From Hyalangium gracile (lineage in GTDB: Bacteria > Myxococcota > Myxococcia > Myxococcales > Myxococcaceae): a stretch of 64,000 nucleotides of DNA. This document shows positions 1 through 10,700 of the stretch, piece by piece. The stretch covers positions 186,001-250,000 of the forward strand of contig NZ_JAHXBG010000012.1 in the NCBI RefSeq assembly GCF_020103725.1, given 5' to 3'. The stretch's first letter is position 1; each line of letters starts with the position of its first letter. The translations under genes and the position numbers were made by a program. The notes beneath the pieces were generated by a model, which was not told where the DNA came from, made no database searches, and saw nothing but the letters and a program-made list of their open reading frames with translations.

Positions 1-2644
1 GCCGCTGGCGCTCGTGGGCAATCGCCGCGGCGGAGGCCTCGGGGCCCTCGGGCAGCTCGATGCCCAGCTCTCGCAGCGCCAGCCGCGCGGGCTGGATGGC
101 CTGGAGGTACTGGCCCCGGCTCACGTACGTGTCCAGCATGAGGACGTGGATCTCCGTCTTCTCCTCGACGGAGCGGGCCTGGCGGAGGATGAGCTGGAAC
201 TCCTGCTCCGCGTCGTCGTAGCGGCCCAGCTGGTTGAGGCACTCCGAGCCGTGGCGATGGAGCTCGAGGGCCAGCTCGTACTGGCGCTCCCAGCAGTCCT
301 CGCGGAGCAGCGAGGTGCCCACCTGCAGGTAGCGCAGCGCTTCCTTATATGCGGAGGAGCGCTTGGCACGCAGGCCCGCCACCAGGTTGAGCCGCGCCAG
401 CCGCTCGCGCTCCTCGGGGCTGTCGATCAGCTCGGTGGCCAGATCGAGCTGGTGGACGATCTCGAAGATGTGCGCGTCGCGCTGGGCCTCCGGAGTCTGC
501 TCCAGCAGCAGCCGGCCAATGCGCAGGTGGAGGCGCTTGCGCGCGTCCTCGGAGCTCAGCGAGTAGGCGGCCTCCTGGACGCGGTCGTGCAGGAACTCGT
601 AGCGGACCTGCGAGGGCTCCACCGCGGCCGCCTCCGTGCCCTGGCTCTGGACGTACTTGTACGCATCTCCGATGGGCAGCAGCAGCCCCAGCTGGATGGC
701 CTCCCAGAGGTCGGCCGCGGCTTCCCGGGGGCTGCGCCCGTTGATGATGGAGATGACCTCCAGGTTGAAGGTGCTGCCCACGCACGCGGCGTGCTTGAGC
801 GCCTCCTGGGTGGCGGGGGGCAGCGCGGCGAGGCGCTCGGCCATGAGGACCGCCACGTTGTCGGTGATGCCCATGCCGCGGATGCGCTCCAGCTCCCAGC
901 GCCAGCGGCCCAGCTCCGGATCGAAGGTGATGTAGCCGCGCTCGTGCAGCGTGGTGACGAACTGGCTCACGAAGAAGGGGTTGCCCTGCGTCTTCTGGAA
1001 GACCAGCGCGGCCAGCTCCGCCACGGCGGGGTCTCCCGCCCGGTCGAGGGTGTCCTCCAGCAGCTGCGTCACGCTCTCAAGCCCCAGGGGGCGCAGGGAG
1101 ATCTCGGAGACAGGTGAGGACTGCCGCAGCTCCTTCAAGGTGGCCAGCAGCGGGTGTCCGGCGCGGACCTCGTTGTCCCGGTAGGCGCCGATCACCAGCA
1201 GGTGCCGATAGCTGGGATCCGACAGGATGCGCTGGAGCAGGCCGAGCGAGGCCGCGTCCGCCCACTGCAGATCATCCAGGAAGAGGACCAGCGGGTGCTG
1301 CGGCAGCGCGAAGGCGCCCACGAGCCGCTGGAACACGAGGTTGAACCGGTTCTGGGACTCGATGGCGCCCAGCGCGGGGACGGGCGGCCGCGGGCCGATG
1401 ATGAGCTCGATCTGGGGTACGACGTCCGTCACCACGCGGCCGTTCGGCCCGAGCGCGGCCTGCAGCTCCGCCTTCCAGGTGGCGATGCGCTGCTCGTCCT
1501 CGGAGAGGATCTGCCGGACGAGGCCATCGAAGGCCTGGATCCAGGCGGCGTACGGAGAGGTGAGGAACTGCTCGAACTTGCCGGACCCGAAGTAGCCGCG
1601 CTGGCGCACCAGCGGCCGGTGGACCTCGTTCACCAGCGAGGACTTTCCGATGCCGGAGTAGCCGGTCACCAGCAGCAGCTCGGCCTGACCGCCCTGGCTG
1701 ACGCGGTTGAAGGCCGCCGCGAGCTGGGCGGCATCCTGCTCCCGGCCATAGAGCTTCTGGGAGAGGTGGAAGGAGGCGGAGACATCCCGCTGGCCCGGCA
1801 GGATGCTCGGGGTGAGCGGATCGGGCACGCCGAGCTGATCGCGGCAGAGCCGGAGGTCCGCCGACAGGCCGTAGGCGCTCTGGTAGCGCTCCTCGGCGTT
1901 CTTGGCGAGCAGCTTGAGCACCACGGCCGAGAGCGCCTGCGGCACCTCCGGGCGGAGCTGGTGGGGGGCAGGCGGCTCGACGGCGAGGTGGCTGTACACC
2001 AGCGCGGTGGCGTCGGTGCCGCTGAAGGGGGGACGGCCCGTCAGCAGCTCGTACAGGGTGATGCCGAGCGAATAGAAGTCGGTGCGGTAGTCCACCGCCC
2101 GGTTCATCCGTCCCGTCTGCTCGGGGGAGATGTACGCCAGGTCTCCATGGAGGATGGCCTGGGAGGTGTAGCTGGGGGCCTCGGAGCTCAGCCGCGAGGC
2201 CAGGTCGAAGTTCGCGAGCCGCACCTCTCCCGTCTCCGGGTGGAGCAGGATGTTGGAGGGGGTGATGTGCTTGTGGATGATGCGGCGCTGGTGCAGCTCG
2301 CCCACCACGCGGGCCAGCCTCAGGGCGATGTCCATCACCTGGCGCGGCGGCAGGCCTCCCGCCTGGAGCAGGGTGCGCAGCGGCTGGCCTCCGAAGTCCT
2401 CCATCACCAGGCACAGCTTGCTTCCGCTCCGGAGCAGCTCGACGACCCTGGCGACTCCCGGCAGGTCCAGGCTGGCGCTGAGCTCGTAGCCGTAGCGCAG
2501 GCGGGCATGCTCCTCGGGAGTGGGGCTCCCCTCTCGAGGCATCCGGAGCAGGAAGGAGCGCTCCCCCCGACAGGCTCTCAGGAGGACATGGTTGCGCTCC
2601 TCGAGCAGGGGCTGGAGGTTCGTGAAGCCGGGAGTGGAGTCCAT
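1..2644 (-). CDS. PknK-like kinase/AAA ATPase signalling protein, 3' end outside window
   Basis: The 881 visible residues hold an N-terminal protein-kinase-like domain (about 15-265), a linker, and an AAA/NACHT-like ATPase from about 300. The ATPase has Walker A GYSGIGKSS near residue 330 and Walker B LVLFLDDLQWAD. An alpha-helical TPR-like region follows towards the cut end. This is the PknK/HstK-type architecture, which usually continues into GAF and histidine-kinase domains; those would lie outside the window. The kinase motifs are degenerate: the catalytic loop reads HKHITPSN instead of HRDxKxxN, the DFG position reads NFD, and no clear VAIK lysine or glycine loop is seen. The ATG at 2644 follows a GAGG-like site. 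The gene lies 54 bases behind the PKS on the same strand, so co-transcription is possible. The start and family are well supported; kinase activity is doubtful. Confidence 0.88.
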   Translation of the reverse strand, partial: MDSTPGFTNLQPLLEERNHVLLRACRGERSFLLRMPREGSPTPEEHARLRYGYELSASLDLPGVARVVELLRSGSKLCLVMEDFGGQPLRTLLQAGGLPPRQVMDIALRLARVVGELHQRRIIHKHITPSNILLHPETGEVRLANFDLASRLSSEAPSYTSQAILHGDLAYISPEQTGRMNRAVDYRTDFYSLGITLYELLTGRPPFSGTDATALVYSHLAVEPPAPHQLRPEVPQALSAVVLKLLAKNAEERYQSAYGLSADLRLCRDQLGVPDPLTPSILPGQRDVSASFHLSQKLYGREQDAAQLAAAFNRVSQGGQAELLLVTGYSGIGKSSLVNEVHRPLVRQRGYFGSGKFEQFLTSPYAAWIQAFDGLVRQILSEDEQRIATWKAELQAALGPNGRVVTDVVPQIELIIGPRPPVPALGAIESQNRFNLVFQRLVGAFALPQHPLVLFLDDLQWADAASLGLLQRILSDPSYRHLLVIGAYRDNEVRAGHPLLATLKELRQSSPVSEISLRPLGLESVTQLLEDTLDRAGDPAVAELAALVFQKTQGNPFFVSQFVTTLHERGYITFDPELGRWRWELERIRGMGITDNVAVLMAERLAALPPATQEALKHAACVGSTFNLEVISIINGRSPREAAADLWEAIQLGLLLPIGDAYKYVQSQGTEAAAVEPSQVRYEFLHDRVQEAAYSLSSEDARKRLHLRIGRLLLEQTPEAQRDAHIFEIVHQLDLATELIDSPEERERLARLNLVAGLRAKRSSAYKEALRYLQVGTSLLREDCWERQYELALELHRHGSECLNQLGRYDDAEQEFQLILRQARSVEEKTEIHVLMLDTYVSRGQYLQAIQPARLALRELGIELPEGPEASAAAIAHERQR

Positions 2645-2698
2645 GCGCCCTCGGAGATTAGCAGCCCGGGGCGCGGTGCCGAATTGGACGGCAGGCGC

Positions 2699-5600
2699 TC
2701 AGTCCCGGGCCTCCCGGGCGCGCTCGACACAGGCGGCCAGCCTGGCGGCGAGGACCTCCACATAGGGTGGCTTGAGCAGGGACAGGTGATCGCCGGGGAT
2801 CTCGTGGACATCCACGCCTCCGGCGGCGAGCTTGCCCCAGCCCATGGTCTGCTCTCGGCCCCCCCGGCGTTGGCGCACCTCTTCGGAGGAGAAGAGCGTC
2901 ACCTTGTGCGGGTAGGCGCGAGGCTCGTAGGCGAACGTCTCCCGGACGTGGATGAGGAAGAGCCGGAACAAGGCCCGCATGGCGGGCTGGCGCAGGGCCA
3001 TCCTGAGCGCCTCGTCCGGGACGAAGTTCGCCAGCGCGGACCGGGCCAGGAACGTCTCCAGCGGTCGCCGCTCGCGCAGCAGTCGTCCCAGCAAGCCGGG
3101 CGCTGGGGCCCGTCGCTCAGCGCTCCCGTGCACCAGGTAGAGGTAGTCGAGCAGGTGGGGCCAGATCGACCGCGAGACGCCCGAGGCGAAGAAGTACGCC
3201 ATCTGCGAGGGTGAGGGGCGGTGGCCAGGCAGCGGCGCCGGCTCGTCCACGAGGGCCAGCAGTCGTACCTCCTGTCCTGAGGCGGTGAGCTGCTGGGCCA
3301 TCTCGAAGGAGACGAGGCAGCCGAAGGAGTGGCCTCCGAGGTAGTAGGGCCCTCGCGGCTGGACGCGGCGGATGGCCTCGATGTAGCGCCGGGCCATGTC
3401 CTCGACGCGCTCGTCCGGCGCGGACTCTCCGTCCAGCCCGTGCGCCTGGAGCCCGTAGAAGGGCTGATCGGCTCCGAGCCGTCGGGCCAGCTCGACGTAC
3501 GGGAAGACCGCTCCCGCGGCGGGGTGGACGAAGTAGAGCGGAGGCTTGGAGCCGTGGGGCTGGAGGGCGATGAGGGGGGAGGTCGTCTCCGGCTCGGGAG
3601 GGCCCTGGAGGGCCTGGGCCATCCGCTCGACGGTGGTGCCCCGGAAGGCGAGGCCCGGGGGGACCTGGAGGCCCAGCTCCCGCTGGAGCCGATCCGTGAG
3701 GCGCAGCATCACCAGGGAGTCTCCGCCCAGCGCGAAGAAGTCGTCCTGGACGCCAATGGGCTCCGTTCCGAAGAGCTCCTCGCAGACCGAGGCGATGCGG
3801 CGCTCCAGCTCGTTTCGAGGCGCGACGTACGCACTGCTCAGCGGAGGGCGGGGAGCACGGCGGCCGGTGACGCGAGGGTTCGGGTGGGCGCCAGGGCTGG
3901 AGAGAGGCAGAGGGGAGGTGACCGCGATGCGAGGCGCGACGGAGGCGACCGTGGGCCGCCGGGCGAGGATGAGCCCGTGGTCCGACTCCTCATGGGCGCT
4001 CCCGGCTCGGGGGAAGAGCTCGATGGTGTCGAAGCCGGCCTCGGCCAGGGCCTGCTTCCACACGGGGAGCGGGAGCAGGGGCGAGTCCTTCCGGAAGGCG
4101 TCATCGTAGTACCACCAGCCCTCCGCCAGCCCCCAGGAGAGGACCTCCCAGCGGGGCGTGCGGAGCGCCTCCACCAGCCCGAGTGTTCCTCCCGGAGCGA
4201 GCAGCCTCTGGAGGTGGCGCAGCGTGCGTGACACGTCCTTCGTGGCGTGGACGACGTTGCAGGCGACGATGAGGTCGAAGCCCTGCTCGGCGTAGCCCTG
4301 CGGGCCCGGCTCCTGGGCGATGTCGAAGACGCCGAAGCGCATCCGCGCGTCCAGGCCGCGCCGGGCAGCCTCTGTCCGGGCGTCGTCGACGAAGACCTTG
4401 CCGAGATCCGTGAAGCAGTACTCGAAGTCGTGCGCCTGGAGCGCGGTGACGAGCGGCCAGGTCAGCAGCCCCTGGCCTCCGCCCACCTCGAGGACGCGCA
4501 AGCGGCGGCCTCGGGCGGTGGCGGCGATGCGGCGCGTGGCCTCTCCCAGGAGCAGGTTGTAGAGGCGCATCTGCCCGTGCTCGGCCGTTCGCGCGTTGCA
4601 GTCCTGCACGAACGCGGGGCTCCCATTCGGGAACAGCAGGCTGATGGCCTCCACCTGTCCGTTCAGCGCCTGGGGATAGCCGCGCAGGCAGTGCTCCACG
4701 AAGTCGAACAGGCCGCGGAACTGGGGGTGTGCCGTGTCCAGCCGCTGGCGCAGCGTGCTCGAGGGCTCGAGCCCCGCGGCGTCGCGCTGGAAGACGAGCT
4801 GCTCTCCCGAGATACGCACGAGGCCGTCCTCGGCCAGGCTTGCCAGCAGGGCGTCGAAGAGCCGCTCGAAGCGAGGCTGGACGCCGAGCTGTCGCACCAA
4901 GGCACTTCGCGTGTGGGTCGCGCCACGCCGAGTCTCCACGCCCGCCGTCCGGAGGTACTCGCAGACGAGACTGGAGCAGAAGGCTTCGAGGCCCTCCTTC
5001 AGTCCCGGGTAGCTCCGCACGGGGCGGATGGCCAGCGTGCGGTGCAGCTCCTGCTCCACGTCTTCGAGGGGGCGCTCGGATGCGGAAGCCTCGGTGCGGA
5101 GCGGCGCGGGCGTGCGTCCGAGCCAGTGGGAGTGTCGCTCGAACGGGTAGGTGGGCAGCGTGACGCGCAGGCGTCTGCGCTCGGAGTGGTGGGCTGCCCA
5201 GTCCACCGGCGCGCCCTGGGCCCAGAGCTGCCCCAGCGCCGCGAGCCACGCCTCCAGATCCGAGCGCTCGTCCTCGGCGGAGGAGCGCAGGCTGGGAATC
5301 GCGCGCGCGCCAGGGGAGGGCTGCTGCGAGGCGAGCGCGCTCAGCACGCGCCCCGGTCCTACCTCGAGGAGCAGATGGTCCCGAGAGGAGAGCTCCGCCA
5401 GTCCGGAGGCGAAGCGCACGGGCTGGCGCAGGTGCTGGGCCCAGTAGTCGGGATCGGTGGCCTGCGCCTCCGTCACCCAGGTGCCGGTGACGTTGGAGAG
5501 GTACGGCAGGCGAGGCGCATTCCGGCGCACCCGGCGAACCTCCTGGGCGAAGGTGTCGAGGATGGGCTCCATCATCCCCGAGTGGAACGCATGCGAGGTG

Positions 5601-7765
5601 TGCAGCCTGCGCGAGACCTTGCCGAGGGAGGTGAGTCGGGCTTCGAGCGTCGCCACGGCCTCCACGGGCCCGGACGCGACGCACGCCGCGGGGCCGTTCA
5701 CCGCGGCCAGGGCCAGCTCCGGCCCCAGCAGTGGCACCAGCTCGGTCTCCGCCATGGGCACTGCCAGCATCGCTCCGGGGGGAAGCTGCTGCATCAGCCG
5801 GCCTCGGAGCGCCACCAGCCTCAGAGCGTCCTCCAGCGAGAAGACCTCGGCCAGACAGGCCGCGACATATTCCCCGAGGCTGTGGCCCAGCATCGCCGCG
5901 GGCCGGACACCGTGAGAGAGCCACAGGCGGGCGAGCGCGTACTCCACGGTGAAGAGCGCCGGCTGGGCCAGCGCCGTCTGCTCCAGGCGCAGCTGCTCCT
6001 CGGGCCCGCGACGGCCGGGATGGAGCACGCCGCGCAGGTCCAGACCGAGGTGGGGCTCGAGGAGCCGCGCGCATCGGTCCACCTCCTGCCGGAAGAGGGG
6101 CTCTTCCCGGTACAGCGCCTCCGCCATTCCCAGGTGCTGGGTGCCCTGGCCCGGGAAGAGGAAGGCGACGCTCCTTCCGCCATCGGGAGCCGTGCCCTCG
6201 TACCGCCGCGCGGGCGTCTCCAGGGCTCGAGTGGCGTCCGCCAGGTTCCGGGCCACCACGGCGCGGCGGTGGGCGAAGGCGCGGCGCCCCTCCTGGAGCG
6301 TGGAGGCCACGTCCGAGAGGTTCTCCTCCGGATGGGCCTCCAGGTGGGCCCGGAGCCGGGCCGTCATGCTGTCGAGCGCCTCGGGCGTGCGCGCGGAGAG
6401 CACCAGCAGCTCCGCGGAGCGGCCGGGAGCACCGGACTCCCGGGGCGGGGCTTCCTCGAGGATGACGTGGGCGTTGGTTCCGCCCATGGCAAATGAGCTG
6501 ACGCCCGCGCGCCGAGGAGTGGGCCCTTCCCGCCAGGGAGTCAGGGTGGCGTTGACGAAGAAGGGGCTCTCCTCCAGGCTCAGCTTCGGGTGGGGCTGGG
6601 TGAAGTGGAGGCTGGGAGGAAGGAGCCTGCTCTCCAGCGCTCGGGTGGCCTTGATGAGGCCTGCCACGCCCGCGGCGTTGTTGAGGTGGCCGATGTTCGT
6701 CTTCACCGAGCCGATGGCGCAGAAGCCGTGCTCCCGCGTCGAGCGCCGGAAGGCCTGCGTCAGCGCCGCCACCTCGATGGCATCACCGAGCGCCGTCCCC
6801 GTCCCGTGGGCCTCCACGTACGAGATGGAGCGAGCGTCCACTCCCGCCAGGGCGAGCGCGGTCTGGATGACCTCGGCCTGCCCGTCGATGCTGGGAGCGG
6901 TGTAGCCCACCTTCTTGGAGCCGTCGTTGTTGACGGCGGCGGCGAGGATGACCGCGCGGATGGAGTCGCCCGCGGCCAGTGCGTCCTCCAGTCGCTTGAG
7001 CACGACCACACCCAGGCCATCCGCCGGGACGGTGCCCCGAGCCGCCGCGTCAAAGGCCCGGCAGTGTCCATCGGGCGAGAGGATGTGCCCCTCTTGCGGC
7101 TGGTAGCCCGTGCCGACGGGGAAGGCGACGGAGACGCCTCCGGCCAGGGCCATGTCGCACTGGAAGTCGAGCAGCGACTGGCAAGCGAGCTGGACCGCCA
7201 CGAGCGACGTGGAGCACGCCGTCTGCACGGTGATGGCGGGGCCGCGCAGGTTCAGCTTGTAGGCGACGCGGGTCGTCAGGTGGTCCTTGTCATTGCCGAG
7301 GATGGTGGCCAGCCCGTCGAGCAGCTCCCGCGTGTCCATCGTGGGCGCCACGTGGTGCAGCAGGTAGCCGGGGGCTCCTGCTCCCGCGAAGAGGCCGATC
7401 GGGCCCGGGAAGCGGTCCGGATCGTAGCCCGCGCTCTCCAGCGCCTCCCAGGCACACTCGAGGAACAGGCGCTGCTGGGGATCGATGAGCTCGGCTTCCC
7501 TCGGGCTGTAGCCGAAGAAGGACGCATCGAAGAGGTCCACGCCCTCGATGAGTCCACGGGCGGGGACGTAGCCTGGCCGCTGTCTCGCCGCCGCGTCGAC
7601 TCCAGCGTCCTCCAGACTGGCGTCCGGGAGACGGGTGATCAGCTCCACGCCATCGCACAGGCTCCGCCACAGGGACTCCACGTCACGTGCGCCCGGGAAG
7701 CGCCCGGCCATCCCGATGATGGCAATGGCGTCCGCGGCCCCATCCATTCCCCTCTCACTGCTCAT
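2699..7765 (-). CDS. Type I PKS module KS-AT-MT-ACP-TE
   Basis: This 1688-residue terminal module has, in order: KS with active Cys184 in TACSTS, plus HGTGT and the NIGH motif; AT with Ser629 in GHSLGE and an HAFH motif, which usually means malonyl-CoA; a SAM-dependent C-methyltransferase with motif EVGGGQG near 1092; ACP with Ser1350 in LGGDSL; and a thioesterase with Ser1480 in GHSFG. There is no KR, DH or ER, so the beta-keto group should remain. The ATG at 7765 is preferred over in-frame codons further upstream because AAAGGA precedes it. It overlaps the NRPS stop by 11 bases, so the two subunits are probably translationally coupled. The inferred role is to accept the NRPS-bound chain, add one malonyl unit that may be methylated, and release the product by hydrolysis or cyclisation. 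Confidence 0.95.
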   Translation of the reverse strand: MSSERGMDGAADAIAIIGMAGRFPGARDVESLWRSLCDGVELITRLPDASLEDAGVDAAARQRPGYVPARGLIEGVDLFDASFFGYSPREAELIDPQQRLFLECAWEALESAGYDPDRFPGPIGLFAGAGAPGYLLHHVAPTMDTRELLDGLATILGNDKDHLTTRVAYKLNLRGPAITVQTACSTSLVAVQLACQSLLDFQCDMALAGGVSVAFPVGTGYQPQEGHILSPDGHCRAFDAAARGTVPADGLGVVVLKRLEDALAAGDSIRAVILAAAVNNDGSKKVGYTAPSIDGQAEVIQTALALAGVDARSISYVEAHGTGTALGDAIEVAALTQAFRRSTREHGFCAIGSVKTNIGHLNNAAGVAGLIKATRALESRLLPPSLHFTQPHPKLSLEESPFFVNATLTPWREGPTPRRAGVSSFAMGGTNAHVILEEAPPRESGAPGRSAELLVLSARTPEALDSMTARLRAHLEAHPEENLSDVASTLQEGRRAFAHRRAVVARNLADATRALETPARRYEGTAPDGGRSVAFLFPGQGTQHLGMAEALYREEPLFRQEVDRCARLLEPHLGLDLRGVLHPGRRGPEEQLRLEQTALAQPALFTVEYALARLWLSHGVRPAAMLGHSLGEYVAACLAEVFSLEDALRLVALRGRLMQQLPPGAMLAVPMAETELVPLLGPELALAAVNGPAACVASGPVEAVATLEARLTSLGKVSRRLHTSHAFHSGMMEPILDTFAQEVRRVRRNAPRLPYLSNVTGTWVTEAQATDPDYWAQHLRQPVRFASGLAELSSRDHLLLEVGPGRVLSALASQQPSPGARAIPSLRSSAEDERSDLEAWLAALGQLWAQGAPVDWAAHHSERRRLRVTLPTYPFERHSHWLGRTPAPLRTEASASERPLEDVEQELHRTLAIRPVRSYPGLKEGLEAFCSSLVCEYLRTAGVETRRGATHTRSALVRQLGVQPRFERLFDALLASLAEDGLVRISGEQLVFQRDAAGLEPSSTLRQRLDTAHPQFRGLFDFVEHCLRGYPQALNGQVEAISLLFPNGSPAFVQDCNARTAEHGQMRLYNLLLGEATRRIAATARGRRLRVLEVGGGQGLLTWPLVTALQAHDFEYCFTDLGKVFVDDARTEAARRGLDARMRFGVFDIAQEPGPQGYAEQGFDLIVACNVVHATKDVSRTLRHLQRLLAPGGTLGLVEALRTPRWEVLSWGLAEGWWYYDDAFRKDSPLLPLPVWKQALAEAGFDTIELFPRAGSAHEESDHGLILARRPTVASVAPRIAVTSPLPLSSPGAHPNPRVTGRRAPRPPLSSAYVAPRNELERRIASVCEELFGTEPIGVQDDFFALGGDSLVMLRLTDRLQRELGLQVPPGLAFRGTTVERMAQALQGPPEPETTSPLIALQPHGSKPPLYFVHPAAGAVFPYVELARRLGADQPFYGLQAHGLDGESAPDERVEDMARRYIEAIRRVQPRGPYYLGGHSFGCLVSFEMAQQLTASGQEVRLLALVDEPAPLPGHRPSPSQMAYFFASGVSRSIWPHLLDYLYLVHGSAERRAPAPGLLGRLLRERRPLETFLARSALANFVPDEALRMALRQPAMRALFRLFLIHVRETFAYEPRAYPHKVTLFSSEEVRQRRGGREQTMGWGKLAAGGVDVHEIPGDHLSLLKPPYVEVLAARLAACVERAREARD

Positions 7766-10700
7766 CGGAGTCCTTTCTGTTCTCGCTCGTGTGTCGGAGC
7801 CGGTGGCGTCCGCGAGCCGCGCGCTGCTTCTGGGCACGCTCGTCGATGGCGTTGCCTTCAGCTGACGGTGCGCTGCTCCCGGACAGGTACGTGGCCAGGG
7901 CGCGCACCGTCGGATACCGGAAGAGCTCCAGCCCGGTCAGCCGTCGCTCGAAGAGCTGCTCGAGCCTGTGGTGCACCTGGGCCAGCAGAATCGAGTGGCC
8001 GCCGAGCTCGAAGAAGTTGTCGAGCACGCCGACCTCCTCCAGCCCCAGGTACTGCTTCCAGACGGCGGCGACCTTTCGCTCCACTTCGTCCCGGGGTGGA
8101 ACCCGCTCCGTGCTGGCCCCGCTCCTTCCCGGCTCCAGCGAGGCGAGCGCTTCCAGGTCCACCCTTCCGCCATCTCTCGGGAGCTGCTCGACCCGACGGA
8201 GCACTCGGGGGATCGGGGTTCCGAAGCGGTCCCGCACCTCGGGGAGAGTCTCGAGTGGTGGCTCTCTCCCTGGCGGGCAGGTGTGGAAGGCGGTGAGCTG
8301 GAGCCCTCGGGGGAGGGCGGGCTCGGTGCGCGCGCGGACCTGGGGGGCATCGGGGTCGAGCCCGATGAGGAGCTCTCCCGTCGGCTGTCCCAGGGCCGCG
8401 AGCAGCGAGAGCCATCCTCGGGTGGGGGAGATGGCCTGGTAGCCGCGGGCGCTCGCCAGCCGCTCCTGCTCCTCGCTACGTGCGGGGCCGAGCCCCTTCC
8501 AGCGGCTCCAGGCGAAGCAGTCGCGCCGAGCTGCCGTGACGCCGCGTCGGGTGTGGAGGAAGTGCTCGAGGAAGCGGTTCGCGGCGGAGTACGCGCCCAC
8601 GGAGAAGCCTCCGAAGGCGCTGTTCAGCGAGGAGAAGCCGATGAGGAAGGCGTCGGGTCGCTCCTCGAGCATGCGCTCCAAGGCAAGCGTCCCCTCCACC
8701 TTGGGACGGAGCACCGAGGCGAAGTGCTCCAGGGACTCCTCCGCGAGCACCTGCTCGACGATGGCCCCCGCGAGGTGGAGGACTCCCTCGAGGGGTTGGT
8801 TCCACCGAGCCTCGGCGTGCGCCACCACCTGTCGCAGGGCTTCCGCGTCGGAGACCTCCACCGCCTCGTAGTGCACCTGGCCACCAGTGCGCGCGGCCAG
8901 CCGCTCGAGCTCCGCGAAAGCCTGGCGGCGTTCGAGCGCCTCGGGCGAGGACAGGGCGGTCCGACCGATGAGGAGCAGTCGTGCGCGATAGGTCTCCAGC
9001 AGCCGGCTCGAGAGCTCCACGCCCAGGGCGCCGAGCCCGCCGGTGAGCAGGTAGGTGCCACCGTCCCGGAAGGGAAGATGCCGTCGCTCTCCGACTCCCG
9101 GATCCACCTGCTCCAGTCGAGGCACGAGCCGCTGGCCACCGCGGTAGGCCACCTCGCGCTCGCGCCGCACCGCCCGCAGCTCGCTCAGTACGTGAGGGAG
9201 GTGCTCCTCCGGTGGACCGCCCGCGAGGTCCAGATGGCGGACATCGAGCCAGGGCATCTCCTGGGGCAGCGTCTGCGCCAGCCCGAGCAGCAGCGCCTTG
9301 TCGCAGTGGATCGCCTCTCCGGGAGCGGTGGGCTGGGCGTGACGGGAGATGACGTGCAGTCGCAGAGGCGCTCCGCCGTGCGGACTTCGAGCCAGCGCCT
9401 GTGCCAGGAGCAGCAGGCTCCACGCGCCCTGTCGGCGGGGCTCGGCGGAGGTCTCATGTGGCTCCCCGTCGACGGTCCACAGATGCAACACCTGCGCGAG
9501 GGGGCCGCTCTCCGAGGCCAATGCGGCCAGCAGCCAGCCATGGGCCTCCGGGTCGTCCGGACGGATGCGGAAGGCATCGGGCCCGAGCCGCTGCGAGCCG
9601 GTGCCTGGCTCCACCAGGACGCACCGCCCGCTGGAGGAGCGCAGGGCCTCGGCAAGCAGTGCCCCAAGTCCGTGCGGGTCCGCGAAGAGCAGGGTGGTCC
9701 CGCGTCGAGGAGAGGCCAGGGGCCCCAGCGCTCGGGGGCGCCACACGCGTCGATGGAACCAGGCCGGCAGGGTGTTGTCATTGCCCTGATGCATGTCCAG
9801 CGCTTCGAGGACCGCTGAGAAGCGGCCCGCCGCCAGCGCCTCCTTCAGCGCCACTCGCTGGATCTTCCCGCTCGTGGTGCGAGGGAACTGCTCGCGGGTG
9901 AGGGGAATGACGTGGGTCGGTGCGGCTCCGAAGCTCGAGGTCACTCGCGTCCGGATCTCCGTGGCGAGGCGGACGTGCGTCTCGATGTCTCCCTCACGAG
10001 GGACGAAGAAGACGGCGAACCCCTCCGTCCCCTGGGCGGGGGCGTCCACACTGCACGTCGCGGCGAGCTCCACGCCCTCCACGCCGCACACGCGATCCTC
10101 GATGTCGTGGCAGTACAGGTGGGTGCCACGGACGATGATCATCTCCTTCTGGCGTCCGGTGATGGAGAGGTGGCCGCCCAGGAGGAAGCCGGAGTCCCCG
10201 GTGTCGAACCAGCCATCGCCGACGAAGGCCTGCGCGTGGAGGCCTCGGACGTAGCCGGGGGTGACGACGGCGCCTCGGGCCTGCACTCGGCCGATCACGG
10301 CCTCGGGGAGGAGCTGGTTCTGCGCGTCCACGATGCGCAGCTGCACGCCCGGCGACGGCGTCCCGACGTCGATGAAGGTGACCGTGGAGGGGCTCTCGGA
10401 GTCCTGCAGCTCCAGCGCGCCGCCGATGCTGGAGCTCAGCACGTGGTGGCCGCCACTCTCGACGTCGAAGCCCTCGCGGTGAGTGACGACGGTGCACAGC
10501 TCGGCCATGCCATAGCCGGGCTGCATCACGGAGGGCTGGATGCCGAAGGGCCTCACGTCCTCGAGGAACGCGCGGATGACGGACAGGGTGACCTGCTCGC
10601 CCGCGTTGAAGAGGCGGCGCAGGCGGTCCAGCCGCCAGGTGCGCCCGGGGGCCCGCCGCAGCGCATCGCTGACGAGCTTGTAGCCAAAGTTCGGGGACCA

